A DNA stretch of 64,000 bases, from positions 124,001 through 188,000 of the forward strand of contig CBDCSV010000002.1 in NCBI GenBank assembly GCA_965221855.1. The letters are read 5' to 3'. Positions 8,845 through 17,682 of this stretch are shown in pieces (position 1 is the stretch's first letter; every line of letters begins with the position of its first letter). Source of the stretch: JAJDXO01 sp965221855. Lineage in GTDB: Bacteria > Pseudomonadota > Alphaproteobacteria > Rhodospirillales > UBA2165. A program made the translations under genes and the position numbers. The notes below the pieces were generated by a model. It did not search any database and was not told where the DNA came from. It saw only the letters and a program-made list of their open reading frames with translations.

Positions 8845-8853
8845 GCCGGGCGC

Positions 8854-9663
8854 CTACTCGTCCCGCCATTCGGGGCGGCGTTTCTCGAGAAACGCGTCGA
8901 TGCCCTCCCGAGCGTCGTGCGCCTGCATGTTCTCGGCCATCACCTTCGAAGTGAACGCGTAGGCTTCGTCCAGGTCCATGTCGATCTGCCTGTAGAACGC
9001 CTCCTTGCCCATGGACATGGACTTGGCCGACAGGCCGGCGATCCGTTCGGCGAATTCCATCACCGCCTCGTCGAGTCGGTCGGCGGGCACCACCCGGTTG
9101 ACGAGGCCGAACCGGAGCGCGCGCTCGGCATCGATGAGGTTGCCCGTGAGCAGCATTTCCATCGCCGCCTTGCGCCCGACGGTTCGGCTGAGCGGCACCA
9201 TGGGCGTCGAGCAGAACAGCCCGTTGACGATGCCCGGCGTGGCGAACTTGGCGTCCTCGCCGGCGACGGCGAGGTCGCAGGCGGCGACCAGCTGGCACCC
9301 GGCGGCGGCGGCGGTGGCGTGCACCCGGGCGATGACCGGTTGGCGCATCCGCGTGAGGGTCAGCATCACCTCGCTGCAATCGGTGAACAGCCTGAGGATG
9401 TTGTCGTAGGAGGGGTCGGCCCGCATTTCCTTCAAGTCGTGCCCGGCGCTGAAGACCGGACCGTTGGCCGCGAGAATGACCACCCGCACCGCCGGGTCCT
9501 CGTCGATGGCGTCGAGCGTCGACTTCAACTCCGCCAGCATGGCGTCCGACAGCGCATTGCGCTTGGCGGGACGGTTCAGGGTCACGGTGGTGATGCCTGC
9601 CTCCGTGTCTTCGCGGAGCAGGATGGCCTCGTCGATCTGGTCCGGCTGGGGGGCGTCGGGCAT
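8854..9663 (-). CDS. Enoyl-CoA hydratase/isomerase family protein
   Basis: 269-aa crotonase-fold protein. The oxyanion-hole segments are GPVFSAGHDLKEM (about 75) and AACDLAVAGEDAKFATPGI (about 120). The start at 9663 (MPDAPQPDQIDE) has AAGGAGG upstream; an in-frame ATG at 9795 lies in the rplM promoter region and is rejected. The classical second Glu of hydratases is not obvious (FATPGIVNGLFCSTP), so hydratase, isomerase or another crotonase chemistry is possible. It is the first gene of the minus-strand group and is divergent from rplM. Confidence 0.85.
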   Translation of the reverse strand: MPDAPQPDQIDEAILLREDTEAGITTVTLNRPAKRNALSDAMLAELKSTLDAIDEDPAVRVVILAANGPVFSAGHDLKEMRADPSYDNILRLFTDCSEVMLTLTRMRQPVIARVHATAAAAGCQLVAACDLAVAGEDAKFATPGIVNGLFCSTPMVPLSRTVGRKAAMEMLLTGNLIDAERALRFGLVNRVVPADRLDEAVMEFAERIAGLSAKSMSMGKEAFYRQIDMDLDEAYAFTSKVMAENMQAHDAREGIDAFLEKRRPEWRDE

Positions 9664-9763
9664 TTGGGAGCCTCCTTGGGGTGCGTCGCTGGCGTCAAGA
9701 ATCCGCCTTTGATCCCGGCGCCGCAAGGGATAATCTGACCGGTGTCCCCACGTTCTTGACGAT

Positions 9764-9791
9764 TGAAATAAGGTATTATAATACCTCATTT
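9764..9791. promoter_or_regulatory. 28-bp AT-rich palindrome in the rplM upstream region
   Basis: GAAAT-A-AGGTATTATAATACCT-C-ATTTC is symmetric over 28 bp with one mismatched pair. It lies between the divergent enoyl-CoA hydratase and rplM starts, 42 bp upstream of the rplM -35 box. It could be an operator; a bidirectional terminator is unlikely because no gene ends here. Confidence 0.5.
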
Positions 9792-9832
9792 CCAACCCTC
9801 GGAAATCATTGGATTTTTCGCGGAATTCGCCG

Positions 9833-9860
9833 TTGACTTGCGTGCGCCAAACCGTATATT
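9833..9860 (+). promoter_or_regulatory. Sigma-70-type promoter of rplM-rpsI
   Basis: TTGACT (9833-9838) and TATATT (9855-9860) are 16 bp apart, 26 bp before the rplM ATG. An AGAGGAA-like ribosome site precedes the start. This fits a strong ribosomal-protein promoter. Confidence 0.65.
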
Positions 9861-9886
9861 CGCGCGTCTTCGAGAGGAACTGAAGA

Positions 9887-10351
9887 ATGAAAACCTATTC
9901 GGCCAAACCCGGCGACATTCAGCGGGACTGGTTCGTGATCGACGCCGAGGACGTGGTCCTCGGCCGGCTCGCCAGCATCGTCGCTTCCCGGCTGCGCGGC
10001 AAGCACAAGCCCGCCTTCACCCCGCATATGGATTGCGGCGACAACATCATCGTCGTCAACGCGGGCAAGGTCCGGCTCACCGGCAACAAGCGCACCGACA
10101 AGACCTATTACCGCCACACCGGCTATCCGGGCGGCATCAGGAGCGCGACCGCCGGCGAGATTCTCGACGGCAAGCACCCGGAGCGGGTGGTTCACAAGGC
10201 CGTTGAGCGCATGATCTCCCGCTCGCCGCTCGGCCGCCAACAGATGCGCAAGCTGCACGTCTATGCCGGCGCCGAACACCCCCACGAGGCGCAGAAGCCC
10301 CAGGTGCTGGACGTCGCCGCCATGAACCCGAAGAACAAGAGGAGCGCCTGA
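9887..10351 (+). CDS. rplM: 50S ribosomal protein L13
   Basis: 154 aa, the normal length. It begins MKTYSAKPGDIQRDWFVIDA and contains DVVLGRLASIVASRLRGKHK, the signature YRHTGYPGGI and the C-terminal KLHVYAGAEHPHEAQKP. L13 is an early-assembly protein of the large subunit. The rpsI start lies 1 bp after the rplM stop, the standard rplM-rpsI operon. Confidence 0.98.
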   Translation: MKTYSAKPGDIQRDWFVIDAEDVVLGRLASIVASRLRGKHKPAFTPHMDCGDNIIVVNAGKVRLTGNKRTDKTYYRHTGYPGGIRSATAGEILDGKHPERVVHKAVERMISRSPLGRQQMRKLHVYAGAEHPHEAQKPQVLDVAAMNPKNKRSA

Positions 10352-10352
10352 T

Positions 10353-10871
10353 ATGGCTGATCAACCGACGGCGGAGGCCCTCGAGGAACTGAAAGATACG
10401 CTCGAAGGCGGCGATGGGGCGGCGGAGGCCGAGGCGCCCGTCGAGGCCGCGCCGGCGGCGCCCGCCGAACCGGTGCTCGACGAGCACGGCCGCGCCTACG
10501 CCACCGGCAAGCGGAAGGATGCGGTGGCCCGCGTCTGGCTCAAGCCCGGCAGCGGCAAGATCGTGGTCAACGAGCGGGACGTGGAGACCTACTTCGCGCG
10601 CCCCGTGCTGCGGATGATGCTCAACCAGCCGTTCCAGGAAGTGGGCCGCGTCGACCAGTACGACGTCATGTGCACGGTTTCCGGCGGCGGCCTTTCGGGC
10701 CAGGCCGGCGCGGTGCGCCACGGCATCTCCAAGGCGCTGACCTTCCACGACCCGGCGCTGCGCCCGGTGCTCAAGAAAGGCGGGTTCCTGACCCGCGACA
10801 GCCGCGTCGTCGAGCGGAAGAAGTACGGCCGCGCCAAGGCCCGCCGGTCGTTCCAGTTCTCGAAACGCTAG
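10353..10871 (+). CDS. rpsI: 30S ribosomal protein S9
   Basis: 172 aa. The conserved body starts around residue 50 (YATGKRKDAVARVWLKPGSG) and ends with the invariant basic tail RSFQFSKR that reaches the P-site tRNA. The first 48 residues are an Ala/Glu/Pro-rich extension, as in many alphaproteobacterial S9 proteins. The TAG stop (10869-10871) coincides with the left edge of a TA-flanked 60-bp palindrome. In related genomes argC normally follows; here it lies 36 kb away, beyond the island. Confidence 0.97.
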   Translation: MADQPTAEALEELKDTLEGGDGAAEAEAPVEAAPAAPAEPVLDEHGRAYATGKRKDAVARVWLKPGSGKIVVNERDVETYFARPVLRMMLNQPFQEVGRVDQYDVMCTVSGGGLSGQAGAVRHGISKALTFHDPALRPVLKKGGFLTRDSRVVERKKYGRAKARRSFQFSKR

Positions 10872-10930
10872 ATCGGGTCATGTTTTGACGAAACCACGAC
10901 GCGGTTTCGTCAAAACATGTGAATCCGATC
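10871..10930. repeat. 60-bp TA-flanked palindromic element (MITE-like) at the rpsI stop codon
   Basis: The element runs from GATCGG to CCGATC and is bounded by TA at 10869-10870 and 10931-10932. The inner arms CATGTTTTGACGAAACC and GGTTTCGTCAAAACATG are perfectly complementary around ACGACGC. A related 60-bp element lies at 46420-46479. TA duplication suggests mobilisation by an IS630-type transposase. As RNA it would form a strong hairpin and may end rplM-rpsI transcription. Confidence 0.75.
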
Positions 10931-10933
10931 TAG

Positions 10934-11182
10934 TTTAACGGTCAAACAAATACCACCGAATTAATCATTGTAGAACATATGGTTAGATAAAGCGTGTAGG
11001 GATTAAATACGGCGAGTAAACACTATGTCATCACGAGCGCCGGATCGTATTTGGCCGGGTAAGAGGGGTCGTTGCCGAGTCCTTCCCCCCACAGACGTAA
11101 TCCTTCGGGCCCCTGGGGATGAGGAGACGGTTATCCGCTTGTTGGCACGCTCACACCAGTCCGACCGCGCTTGGGTGTGATT
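10934..11182. other. AT-richer intergenic stretch at the left edge of the island
   Basis: No coding frame is supported. Composition drops in GC (TTTAACGGTCAAACAAATAC and onward) compared with rpsI, marking the switch to island DNA. No tRNA-like structure or obvious attachment repeat was recognised. Confidence 0.5.
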
Positions 11183-11861
11183 CTACCGATTGAGGGTGCG
11201 TTGCCAATCTTTTCGGAGGGGGCGGAGCCAGATGTCCTTTTTCGGCTGATCTTGTTTCGTATGCCTGTCGTAGCGCCCACGGCCCTGGGTGGTCCCGACG
11301 CGGGTCCAGCTCGAGGCGCGGTAGACGACGCCGGTGTATCGCGGGGTCTCGACGAAGGTCTCGATCAGCACGGGGGTGATGTTGTAGCGCTCGGTCCAGT
11401 CGGCGTCCGTCGCCGCCGGGATCGCCGCACCGACATGCGTGCCGGCGGCCGAATTCTCCGGGACGCTGCGCGTGAGCGTCGTATCGGCGAACGCGGGCGC
11501 GCGGTTGGCCGTCTCCGCGGTGTTGTTGGTCACCGCCTCGTCGGTCAGCCCCGCCGCGTCGTTGCCGACGGCGTCCAGTATGGCGCTCGTCGAAGAGACC
11601 GTATAGCTGACCGTCACCTCCTGCCCGTGCGCCACCGCACTCGCCAAGCGTCAGCGTGACCTTGGAGCTGCTCACCGTCACCCCCGCGCCGCCGGCCGTC
11701 ACCGCGAAGGCGCCCGCCGCCGGCTCGGAGTCCCCGTCCAGCGCCTCGCTATAAGTCAGCGTCAGCGTGTTCCCGTCCACCGCCGCCGCCGACAGCATGG
11801 GCTGCACGCCGTCCACAAGCGCGCCGGGCTCGAGGATGTCCGGATTCACGATTTGCGCCAC
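11183..11861 (-). pseudogene. Fragment of a SwmB/cadherin-repeat surface protein, frameshifted and truncated
   Basis: Minus-strand translation from 11861 gives part of a SwmB-type repeat (MLSAAAVDGNTLTLTYSEAL through KVTLTL). A one-base shift near 11645 then continues it as ASAVAHGQEVTVSYT and GNDAAGLTDEAVTN, followed by a cadherin-like stretch (NRAPAFADTTLTRSVPENS). Such repeats occur in very large secreted adhesins. No start, signal peptide or full repeat array is present, and the upstream end abuts the truncated recombinase. This is an inactive remnant. Confidence 0.7.
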
Positions 11862-12074
11862 ACCTTTGCTTCTCGCACGCTGGCGCTCGGCGAGAACCTG
11901 ACCATGATCGGAAAGCTACTGGGTCACACCCAGGTACAAACCACCGCCCGGTATGCCCATCTCGCACGGGACTCCATCCAGACCGCCGCGGCGCGCATTA
12001 CGGAAAGCATCGGCAGCAATCTCTTGAGCGAGCGGAAAGATGATACTGGTGAACCCGCGTCCTCAAGGAATTGA
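11853..12074 (+). pseudogene. C-terminal fragment of a tyrosine recombinase
   Basis: About 73 residues match only the end of the catalytic domain: LRHTFASR (the His-x-x-Arg box, His lost at the junction), IGKLLGHTQVQTTARYAHLA with the second His and the Tyr nucleophile, and a short tail. The N-terminal arm and the first catalytic Arg are absent. A related but more decayed fragment lies on the other strand at 19334-19480, so the region between has a history of integrase-driven gain. Confidence 0.75.
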
Positions 12075-12143
12075 CGGCACGGATCGACAGGCGGTAACTT
12101 GGGAGCATAGACGTCTATATGCATATGCTCGGAGAATTTGTCC

Positions 12144-12380
12144 ATGACCCGATGGAACCTCTCCATCCCTGAAGAGACGGACCGGGCGGTCCGCACCTTT
12201 CTCGCGCGCACCGGCGGCAAGAAAGGCGACCTGTCCCGCTTCGTCGATGAAGCCGTGCGCCGCCGCGTGTTGGATCTCACCGTTCGCCAAGTCAAGAACC
12301 GTAATGCCGGATTTGACCAGCGGGAAATCCTCGACCTGATCGACGAGGAGGTGGACGCGGCGCGTGCGGGTCGTTCTTGA
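12144..12380 (+). CDS. Ribbon-helix-helix-type antitoxin
   Basis: 78-aa protein: TRWNLSIPEETDRAVRTFLAR is a CopG/RHH-like strand and first helix, GDLSRFVDEAVRRRVLDL the second helix. ATG 12144 follows GGAG by 9 bases. It overlaps the PIN-domain gene by 17 bases, a normal antitoxin-toxin arrangement. The antitoxin probably binds its own promoter and neutralises the downstream PIN protein (inferred from order and fold). Confidence 0.8.
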   Translation: MTRWNLSIPEETDRAVRTFLARTGGKKGDLSRFVDEAVRRRVLDLTVRQVKNRNAGFDQREILDLIDEEVDAARAGRS

Positions 12381-12777
12381 CACCAACATCCTGATCGGCG
12401 CCCTTATAACCAAGGGCACGCCGCCGGACAGGCTGTATCAGGCATGGTTGCGTGGCGAGATCGAACTCGTAACGTCCACCGCGCAAATCGCCGAAATGGC
12501 GGATGTTCTCGTGCGGCCCCGCTTGCAGAGGTTTCTCGACGCCGATGAAGCGAAGGCCATTGCCGAGAACATGGGCACCCGCGCTCTTATCCTTGATGCC
12601 CCGCCGGCGGTGAACCTTTCCCCCGATCCAAAGGACAACCCGATTTTGGCTGCGGCGATTGCCGCGAAGGCCGACTTGATTGTTTCCGGTGACAAGAAAC
12701 ACATGCTCGCACTCGGAGAAGTCGAGGGCATTCCCGTCGTGACTGCCCGCGATGCCTTGGAACGAATATCTCGATAG
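12364..12777 (+). CDS. PIN-domain toxin of a type II toxin-antitoxin pair
   Basis: 137-aa PIN nuclease. The acidic metal-binding residues are visible in VVLDTNILIGAL (Asp at 6), the central Glu in STAQIAEMADVL, SPDPKDNPILAAAI, and DLIVSGDKKHML. This is the PIN family often annotated as a putative toxin component (TIGR00305-like); members are RNases. The start is GTG at 12364 inside the antitoxin gene. All key acidic residues are present, so the toxin looks functional. Confidence 0.85.
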   Translation: MRVVLDTNILIGALITKGTPPDRLYQAWLRGEIELVTSTAQIAEMADVLVRPRLQRFLDADEAKAIAENMGTRALILDAPPAVNLSPDPKDNPILAAAIAAKADLIVSGDKKHMLALGEVEGIPVVTARDALERISR

Positions 12778-12925
12778 GTTGGCGGGTCCGTTTCATTTGA
12801 TCAATTCGTGCGATGAAGCGTGTCGATAACACATGGATATGTCCGGTTCATGGGTGCCGACGCCAACACGATGGGCAAGTGGTGCCGGCGCTTTTGAGCA
12901 CGGTTTATTGAATTGGAGATTGTCT

Positions 12926-15900
12926 ATGCGATTTAGTTCTAACGGCCCAATAATTCCGGATTCTCTCCTTAGAGAGCGAGATGCTGGACGCGTGGTTTTT
13001 CTTTGCGGAGCCGGCGTCTCCGTGCCCGCAGGAATGCCGACATTTGTGCGATTAACCGAACTAATAGTGAAAGATCTTGCGCCTGCAGAAGAGTCAGACA
13101 TTGTGCAGGCATTTGAACCGTGGATCGATGTGGATACGAATATTCCCGCAAGGGCAAGGACGTCACTCGATCAGATATTCAATATGCTCCAGCAGGAGTA
13201 CGGACAAGATCAAATTGGAAAACTTGTCACCAAATATCTGAGCATTGATGAACCGGCATCAATCGACACGAGTCAGCACAAGACAATTGCACGTATTTCT
13301 TCCAGTCACGAGGGTATCCCGCAGATCGTGACAACAAACTTCGACCACTTGTTTGAACATGCGACTGTTGGAGATTCTCTGAAGTACTATGAACCCCCTA
13401 GCTTTCCCGACCTTCGTCACGGGGTACCACTATCGGGCATCACTTATTTACATGGGAGACTTGCTGAAAAAGGGACGGTTTCGAACGACTACGTATTGAG
13501 TAGTTCTGATTTTGGCCGCGCATATCTCGCAGAGGGCTGGGCGACATCCTTTATTCGATCCTTGCTTGAGAACTACACGGTGGTGCTGTTGGGATATCAG
13601 GCCGAGGATCCCCCTGTGAAGTACTTACTCCAGGGTCTGAGAAGTGTGCACAGCCAGAATCAAAATCTACTATACGCATTCGACCGTGGGCAAGCCGATG
13701 AAGTAGAGGCAAAATGGCAAGACCGCGGAATCGTTCCTATCGCTTATGGAGACGACCACCAGAGACTGTGGGATACGCTTGAAGCGTGGGCTGGAAGATC
13801 AGACGATCCAGGCACATGGACCTCCTCCATTCTCTCAATGGCTCAAAGGGGGCCCGAAGCACTGGAGGCGTACGAGCGGGGCATGGTGTGCCATGTGATC
13901 CAGACGTCGTCCGGGGCAAAACAGTTCGCCGACGCGGTTCCAACACCACCGGCCGAATGGTTGTGCGTCTTCGATAAGAACTGTCGGTTGTCGAAGAGGA
14001 TATCAAGTCATGTGCCCGGAGAACGGGAGTTCCTCGCGAGCGAAGTATTCGGACTCGACGATGACCCACCTTGGGAAGTGGAGGAAGCCAGACAACAGGC
14101 GTCAATGAGAGAGGATTTGATCGCATGGCGGCGAGGAGACGAAAGCCCGGATTCAATACATCGTTTGACCGGAGCATTTCCTCTAGGCCATGAACCGATG
14201 CCGGCTCGACTGTTTCATCTCGCTCGCTGGATGGCGAAATGCGTGGATCAGCCCACATTGGCATGGTGGGTTGGAAGGCAAACCGGTCTCCATCCACGAT
14301 TGTTGGCCATGCTTACACTCAACATCGACGATACCGAGGAGTTGCCGGAATCCGCTCGTATTCTTTGGCACATTATCTTGGAGTCTGTGGCGAGTCCGTA
14401 TGACCTTCACAACCAAACTTGGTTCCACTTGCGACGTCGAATCAAGAGAAGTGGATGGACGAGTAGCGTGCTTCGCGCATTTCAGAAAGCCAGTGAACCC
14501 ACTTTCAAAATCAACAGCCCGGATGGCGTAGCCAAGGCGAAACCTCCATCGCAGGATTGGTCTGATACCGAGTGGCGGCAAATTGCGAAAATCGATATGG
14601 AATTTCCGATTATTCGCCGCAACGAAGTCGAAATTCCTGACGAGGTTCTGTCAGAAGTATTTGCAATTCTCCAATGGAACCTCGTTCGAACCGTTGAACG
14701 CCTGTTGGAATGCAAAAGGGATTGGTTTCGTATCAAGTCATTGTACCGGGAAAATGCCGATGACCGGGTTTATATCTTTAAAGCGGATGCCTTTGTCATT
14801 TACTTCGTGTCCTTATTGGATCGAATGTCCGAAATCTACCCAACTGTACTCAAGGGTCATATCGACACTTGGCCGCAGCCCGAAGAATACGTTTTTGACA
14901 AGCTGCGTCTATACGTACTGAACAAGCCGGAGTTATTTGAATCTCCCGCAGTGGTGGATCACATTCTTTCTATGGATGATGCAAAGCTATGGAACCCGGC
15001 GGACAAGAAAGAACTTCTTTTCCTGGTGAGGGATCGTTGGTCGGACTTCAATGCAGAAGATAAGACGCTCATAGCTGGACGTATTTTGGACGGGAGACCG
15101 CAACATCCCCGTGAGGAAACGGCGCAGTATGAACGCAACCGCAATGAAGAAGCGGCGGTTCGTTTCGGGTGGCTGGTCCAGGCGGGATGCGAGATGCCCG
15201 ATTCCGCGCTGGAACGATGGCAGGATATCAAGGGTCAAATACCCGAGTGGCAAGACACGTGGGTTGAAGGCGCCGCGCAAACGCCAGAAGTGAGTGTCAG
15301 CTGGGTACGCACCAATGAAGATACCTCCGTGCTTGAGGGTGTGCCCGTATCAGGGATCATCGAGGTCGCATCGCAGAACGCTGGACGTTCGATGATGGAG
15401 TGGACCGAAAGCCGGCCTTTTCTGGGATTGGTGAAGGAACACCCCTCAAGGGCGATTGCGGCGCTATCGGCGGCGTCGAGACGAGGCGAATACCCAGTCC
15501 AGTTTTGGAGAGAGACCATCAGTTATTGGCCGACGACTGTATCGGATCGGGCGTGTATGATTTTCTGCGAGCGGGTACGCAGATTGCCCCTTGAAGTGAT
15601 TTCCGAACTCAGTAGTGAAATTGGAACGTGGCTGGAAGGCCGATTGAGTGGCATCGCCGAGATTGACGAGAAGTACGCCTTTCGACTGTATGACGATCTC
15701 TGTCCAGGGATTCTCTCGGGGGGAAAAAGAACTACAGAAGGTACATTGGTGGCAAATGGAGCAGAAGGGATTGAGGCCGGACCATCTGGAAGCACAATTA
15801 ACCACGCAATCAGTAGCCCGATTGGCAAGCTAACTAATGCCATGCTCTCGATGCTGACCAGCTGTAATCTGTCTGCGGGTCAGGGAATGCCCGCTGAGTT

Positions 15901-16744
15901 CTCGTGTCGCTTTGATCGACTGCTTAACGTGGCCGATGACGGTCAGGGTCACGCCGCGTGTCTCTTGGCCAAGCGAATAGATTGGCTAAATCATATCGCG
16001 CCGAGCTGGGTGAAGGAGATAATGGTTCCGTGGTTCGAGATGGGGCATCCAAATTGTGAACCAGCATGGAATGGCGCTTTTTCGCATGGAGGACTACCAA
16101 CGGCATCGGTCTTCGATCAGATCAAGGATGCATTCATTGAGATTTTTCCAAAACTGTACTCGTGGAAGTGGCGGGACATGGCGGAAGAGTCGGCTCATAC
16201 CTGGGTGGTGCGCGCCGCCATTGATTCGAACGAAGAATTTGCAGGAATATCGTTCGACAACGCGAGAGCATGCATCAGAAAAATGACGCAAGAAGGCCAG
16301 CAACAGATGATTGGGTTTCTTGGTCGTGTGGGTCACGACAATGATGACGGATGGGAAAAATACGTGATTCCATTTATTGAGAATGCATGGCCCAAAGAGT
16401 CACGGTACCAAACGGAAAAAACAACGCATGCGTGGATGTTGATGCTCGAGGATAGTGATGAGAAATTTGCTGAAGTTCTGGATGCAGTTAAACCCTTTCT
16501 TCGTCCGATGAGGTCGGTTCATTATGGTCTCTACAGCATAACTGACGGTTCTGAAGATCAAGAAGCGATTATTACAAGATTTCCAGAGCAAAGCCTGGAT
16601 CTTCTTGACCTCGTGGTCGCCGAAGGACCCGGTTATGCACCATTTGATTTGGATGGAGCGTTGCGAGCGTTGGTCGATGCGCGGCCAGAGATCGCCTCGG
16701 ACCGTAAGTTTGCAAGGCTTCAAGAGCTAGCAGCGCTACGATAA
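12926..16744 (+). CDS. Large SIR2-domain protein, probable NAD-consuming anti-phage defence protein
   Basis: 1272 aa. The N-terminal 300 residues form a SIR2 fold: VVFLCGAGVSVPAGMPTF (NAD-binding GAGxS), IVTTNFDHLFE, ITYLHGRL (catalytic His) and VVLLGYQAEDPPVKYLL. The remaining 950 residues have no recognisable enzyme motif and resemble the long helical region (DUF4020-like) of defence-associated sirtuins. ATG 12926 with GGAG 8 bases upstream is chosen over an in-frame start at 12833. GC is clearly lower than in neighbouring genes. Known DSR proteins deplete NAD on phage sensing; that role here is inferred. Confidence 0.8.
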   Translation: MRFSSNGPIIPDSLLRERDAGRVVFLCGAGVSVPAGMPTFVRLTELIVKDLAPAEESDIVQAFEPWIDVDTNIPARARTSLDQIFNMLQQEYGQDQIGKLVTKYLSIDEPASIDTSQHKTIARISSSHEGIPQIVTTNFDHLFEHATVGDSLKYYEPPSFPDLRHGVPLSGITYLHGRLAEKGTVSNDYVLSSSDFGRAYLAEGWATSFIRSLLENYTVVLLGYQAEDPPVKYLLQGLRSVHSQNQNLLYAFDRGQADEVEAKWQDRGIVPIAYGDDHQRLWDTLEAWAGRSDDPGTWTSSILSMAQRGPEALEAYERGMVCHVIQTSSGAKQFADAVPTPPAEWLCVFDKNCRLSKRISSHVPGEREFLASEVFGLDDDPPWEVEEARQQASMREDLIAWRRGDESPDSIHRLTGAFPLGHEPMPARLFHLARWMAKCVDQPTLAWWVGRQTGLHPRLLAMLTLNIDDTEELPESARILWHIILESVASPYDLHNQTWFHLRRRIKRSGWTSSVLRAFQKASEPTFKINSPDGVAKAKPPSQDWSDTEWRQIAKIDMEFPIIRRNEVEIPDEVLSEVFAILQWNLVRTVERLLECKRDWFRIKSLYRENADDRVYIFKADAFVIYFVSLLDRMSEIYPTVLKGHIDTWPQPEEYVFDKLRLYVLNKPELFESPAVVDHILSMDDAKLWNPADKKELLFLVRDRWSDFNAEDKTLIAGRILDGRPQHPREETAQYERNRNEEAAVRFGWLVQAGCEMPDSALERWQDIKGQIPEWQDTWVEGAAQTPEVSVSWVRTNEDTSVLEGVPVSGIIEVASQNAGRSMMEWTESRPFLGLVKEHPSRAIAALSAASRRGEYPVQFWRETISYWPTTVSDRACMIFCERVRRLPLEVISELSSEIGTWLEGRLSGIAEIDEKYAFRLYDDLCPGILSGGKRTTEGTLVANGAEGIEAGPSGSTINHAISSPIGKLTNAMLSMLTSCNLSAGQGMPAEFSCRFDRLLNVADDGQGHAACLLAKRIDWLNHIAPSWVKEIMVPWFEMGHPNCEPAWNGAFSHGGLPTASVFDQIKDAFIEIFPKLYSWKWRDMAEESAHTWVVRAAIDSNEEFAGISFDNARACIRKMTQEGQQQMIGFLGRVGHDNDDGWEKYVIPFIENAWPKESRYQTEKTTHAWMLMLEDSDEKFAEVLDAVKPFLRPMRSVHYGLYSITDGSEDQEAIITRFPEQSLDLLDLVVAEGPGYAPFDLDGALRALVDARPEIASDRKFARLQELAALR

Positions 16745-16863
16745 GAATGATGTGGCTGACTTGACACTGCGCGTGCTTGACTCCGTGACGTCGATTTAAG
16801 AGAGCAACGACACTGGCAACGGGTTAACGGGTGGCTGGGAGACTCGGACTGGAGTAGGGCCTT

Positions 16864-17052
16864 GTGATCGGCTATCTCGCCGATGCGGTCAAGCGGACCG
16901 TGGCTGTCGGCGAAGCCGTGGTCATGCACGCCCTGATCGTGGATGCCGCGAATGAGGACGCGAAACGCTTATACGAGAGGTTCGGCTTCGCACCGCTCAC
17001 GGCCAATCCTCTCCTCCTGACGGCGAGCAGCACGGGAATGGAGACGGCGGGC
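16864..17052 (+). pseudogene. C-terminal fragment of a GNAT acetyltransferase (TacT-like)
   Basis: The frame encodes LADAVKRTVAVGEAVVMHAL and DAANEDAKRLYERFGFAPL, the closing strands and helix of GNAT toxins of the TacT type. The acetyl-CoA-binding front half is missing and no antitoxin gene is nearby. High-GC codon use contrasts with the SIR2 gene just upstream. Confidence 0.65.
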
Positions 17053-17115
17053 AGGATGGCGGTGCGGCGGCCGGGAGCCGTCAGCGTCATCAGCGGCGGA
17101 TGGAAGCGCGGTCGA

Positions 17116-17682
17116 CTATATCAGCGTATAGCGAATGCACCGGGTCATGGCGGCATGATCGCCCGTATTGGACCGGCGAGAGGCGTCGAGCCAGGCGGTG
17201 CGGTCGAGCCGGGCCAGGTCGAGAACATGCCCAGCCCGCGCGGCGAGTTGCTTCAGATACTGGAGCTGCGTGCGCCCATTGCCCTCACGGAACGGGTGGA
17301 CATGGTTGATGTCGCCCAGCACCGGTCCCGCGCCCCCGGCGAACTCGTCCGGCCCCAGCCCCGCGAAATACCCCGCCGTCACGATGCGGCGATGGATGTC
17401 CGCCATGCCGGTCTCGATGAACCGCCTGGGCTGGAACCGGCTCCCGTCCTTGGCGATCTCGACTGTGCGGACCTCGCCCGCCCAGGCGTAGATGTCCTGG
17501 AACAGGTGGCGGTGGATCGCCTTCAGGTGGGCAATATCGAAGTCGCCCCCCGGCACGGGCTCAAGAAGGCGCTGGGCGACCAACTCGCGCTCGGCCGCTT
17601 CCAGCGCCGGGGCGTCCCGGATGTCCAGCAGGTTGCGGAGAACGGTGTAGTCGGGCGGATAGCAGTAGTCGCGATCGCTCAT
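17116..17682 (-). CDS. Fic-family protein (probable AMP-transferase toxin)
   Basis: 188 aa starting MSDRDYCYPPDYTVLRNLL. The catalytic Fic motif HPFREGNGRTQ is complete (His, Glu/Asp-type acidic residue, Asn, Arg). FDIAHLKAIHRHLFQDIYAWAGE is the typical upstream helix region. Fic enzymes transfer AMP or other phosphate-containing groups to protein hydroxyls. The ATG overlaps the upstream gene's stop as ATGA (17679-17682), indicating translational coupling with a VbhA-like partner. The in-frame extension to 17916 is the shadow of that partner and is rejected. Confidence 0.88.
   Translation of the reverse strand: MSDRDYCYPPDYTVLRNLLDIRDAPALEAAERELVAQRLLEPVPGGDFDIAHLKAIHRHLFQDIYAWAGEVRTVEIAKDGSRFQPRRFIETGMADIHRRIVTAGYFAGLGPDEFAGGAGPVLGDINHVHPFREGNGRTQLQYLKQLAARAGHVLDLARLDRTAWLDASRRSNTGDHAAMTRCIRYTLI

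Noticed and set aside
10871..10930. Plain Rho-independent terminator of rpsI only
   Set aside because: It may terminate, but TA duplications and a second 60-bp copy elsewhere indicate a mobile palindrome; no clear T-tract follows the stem.
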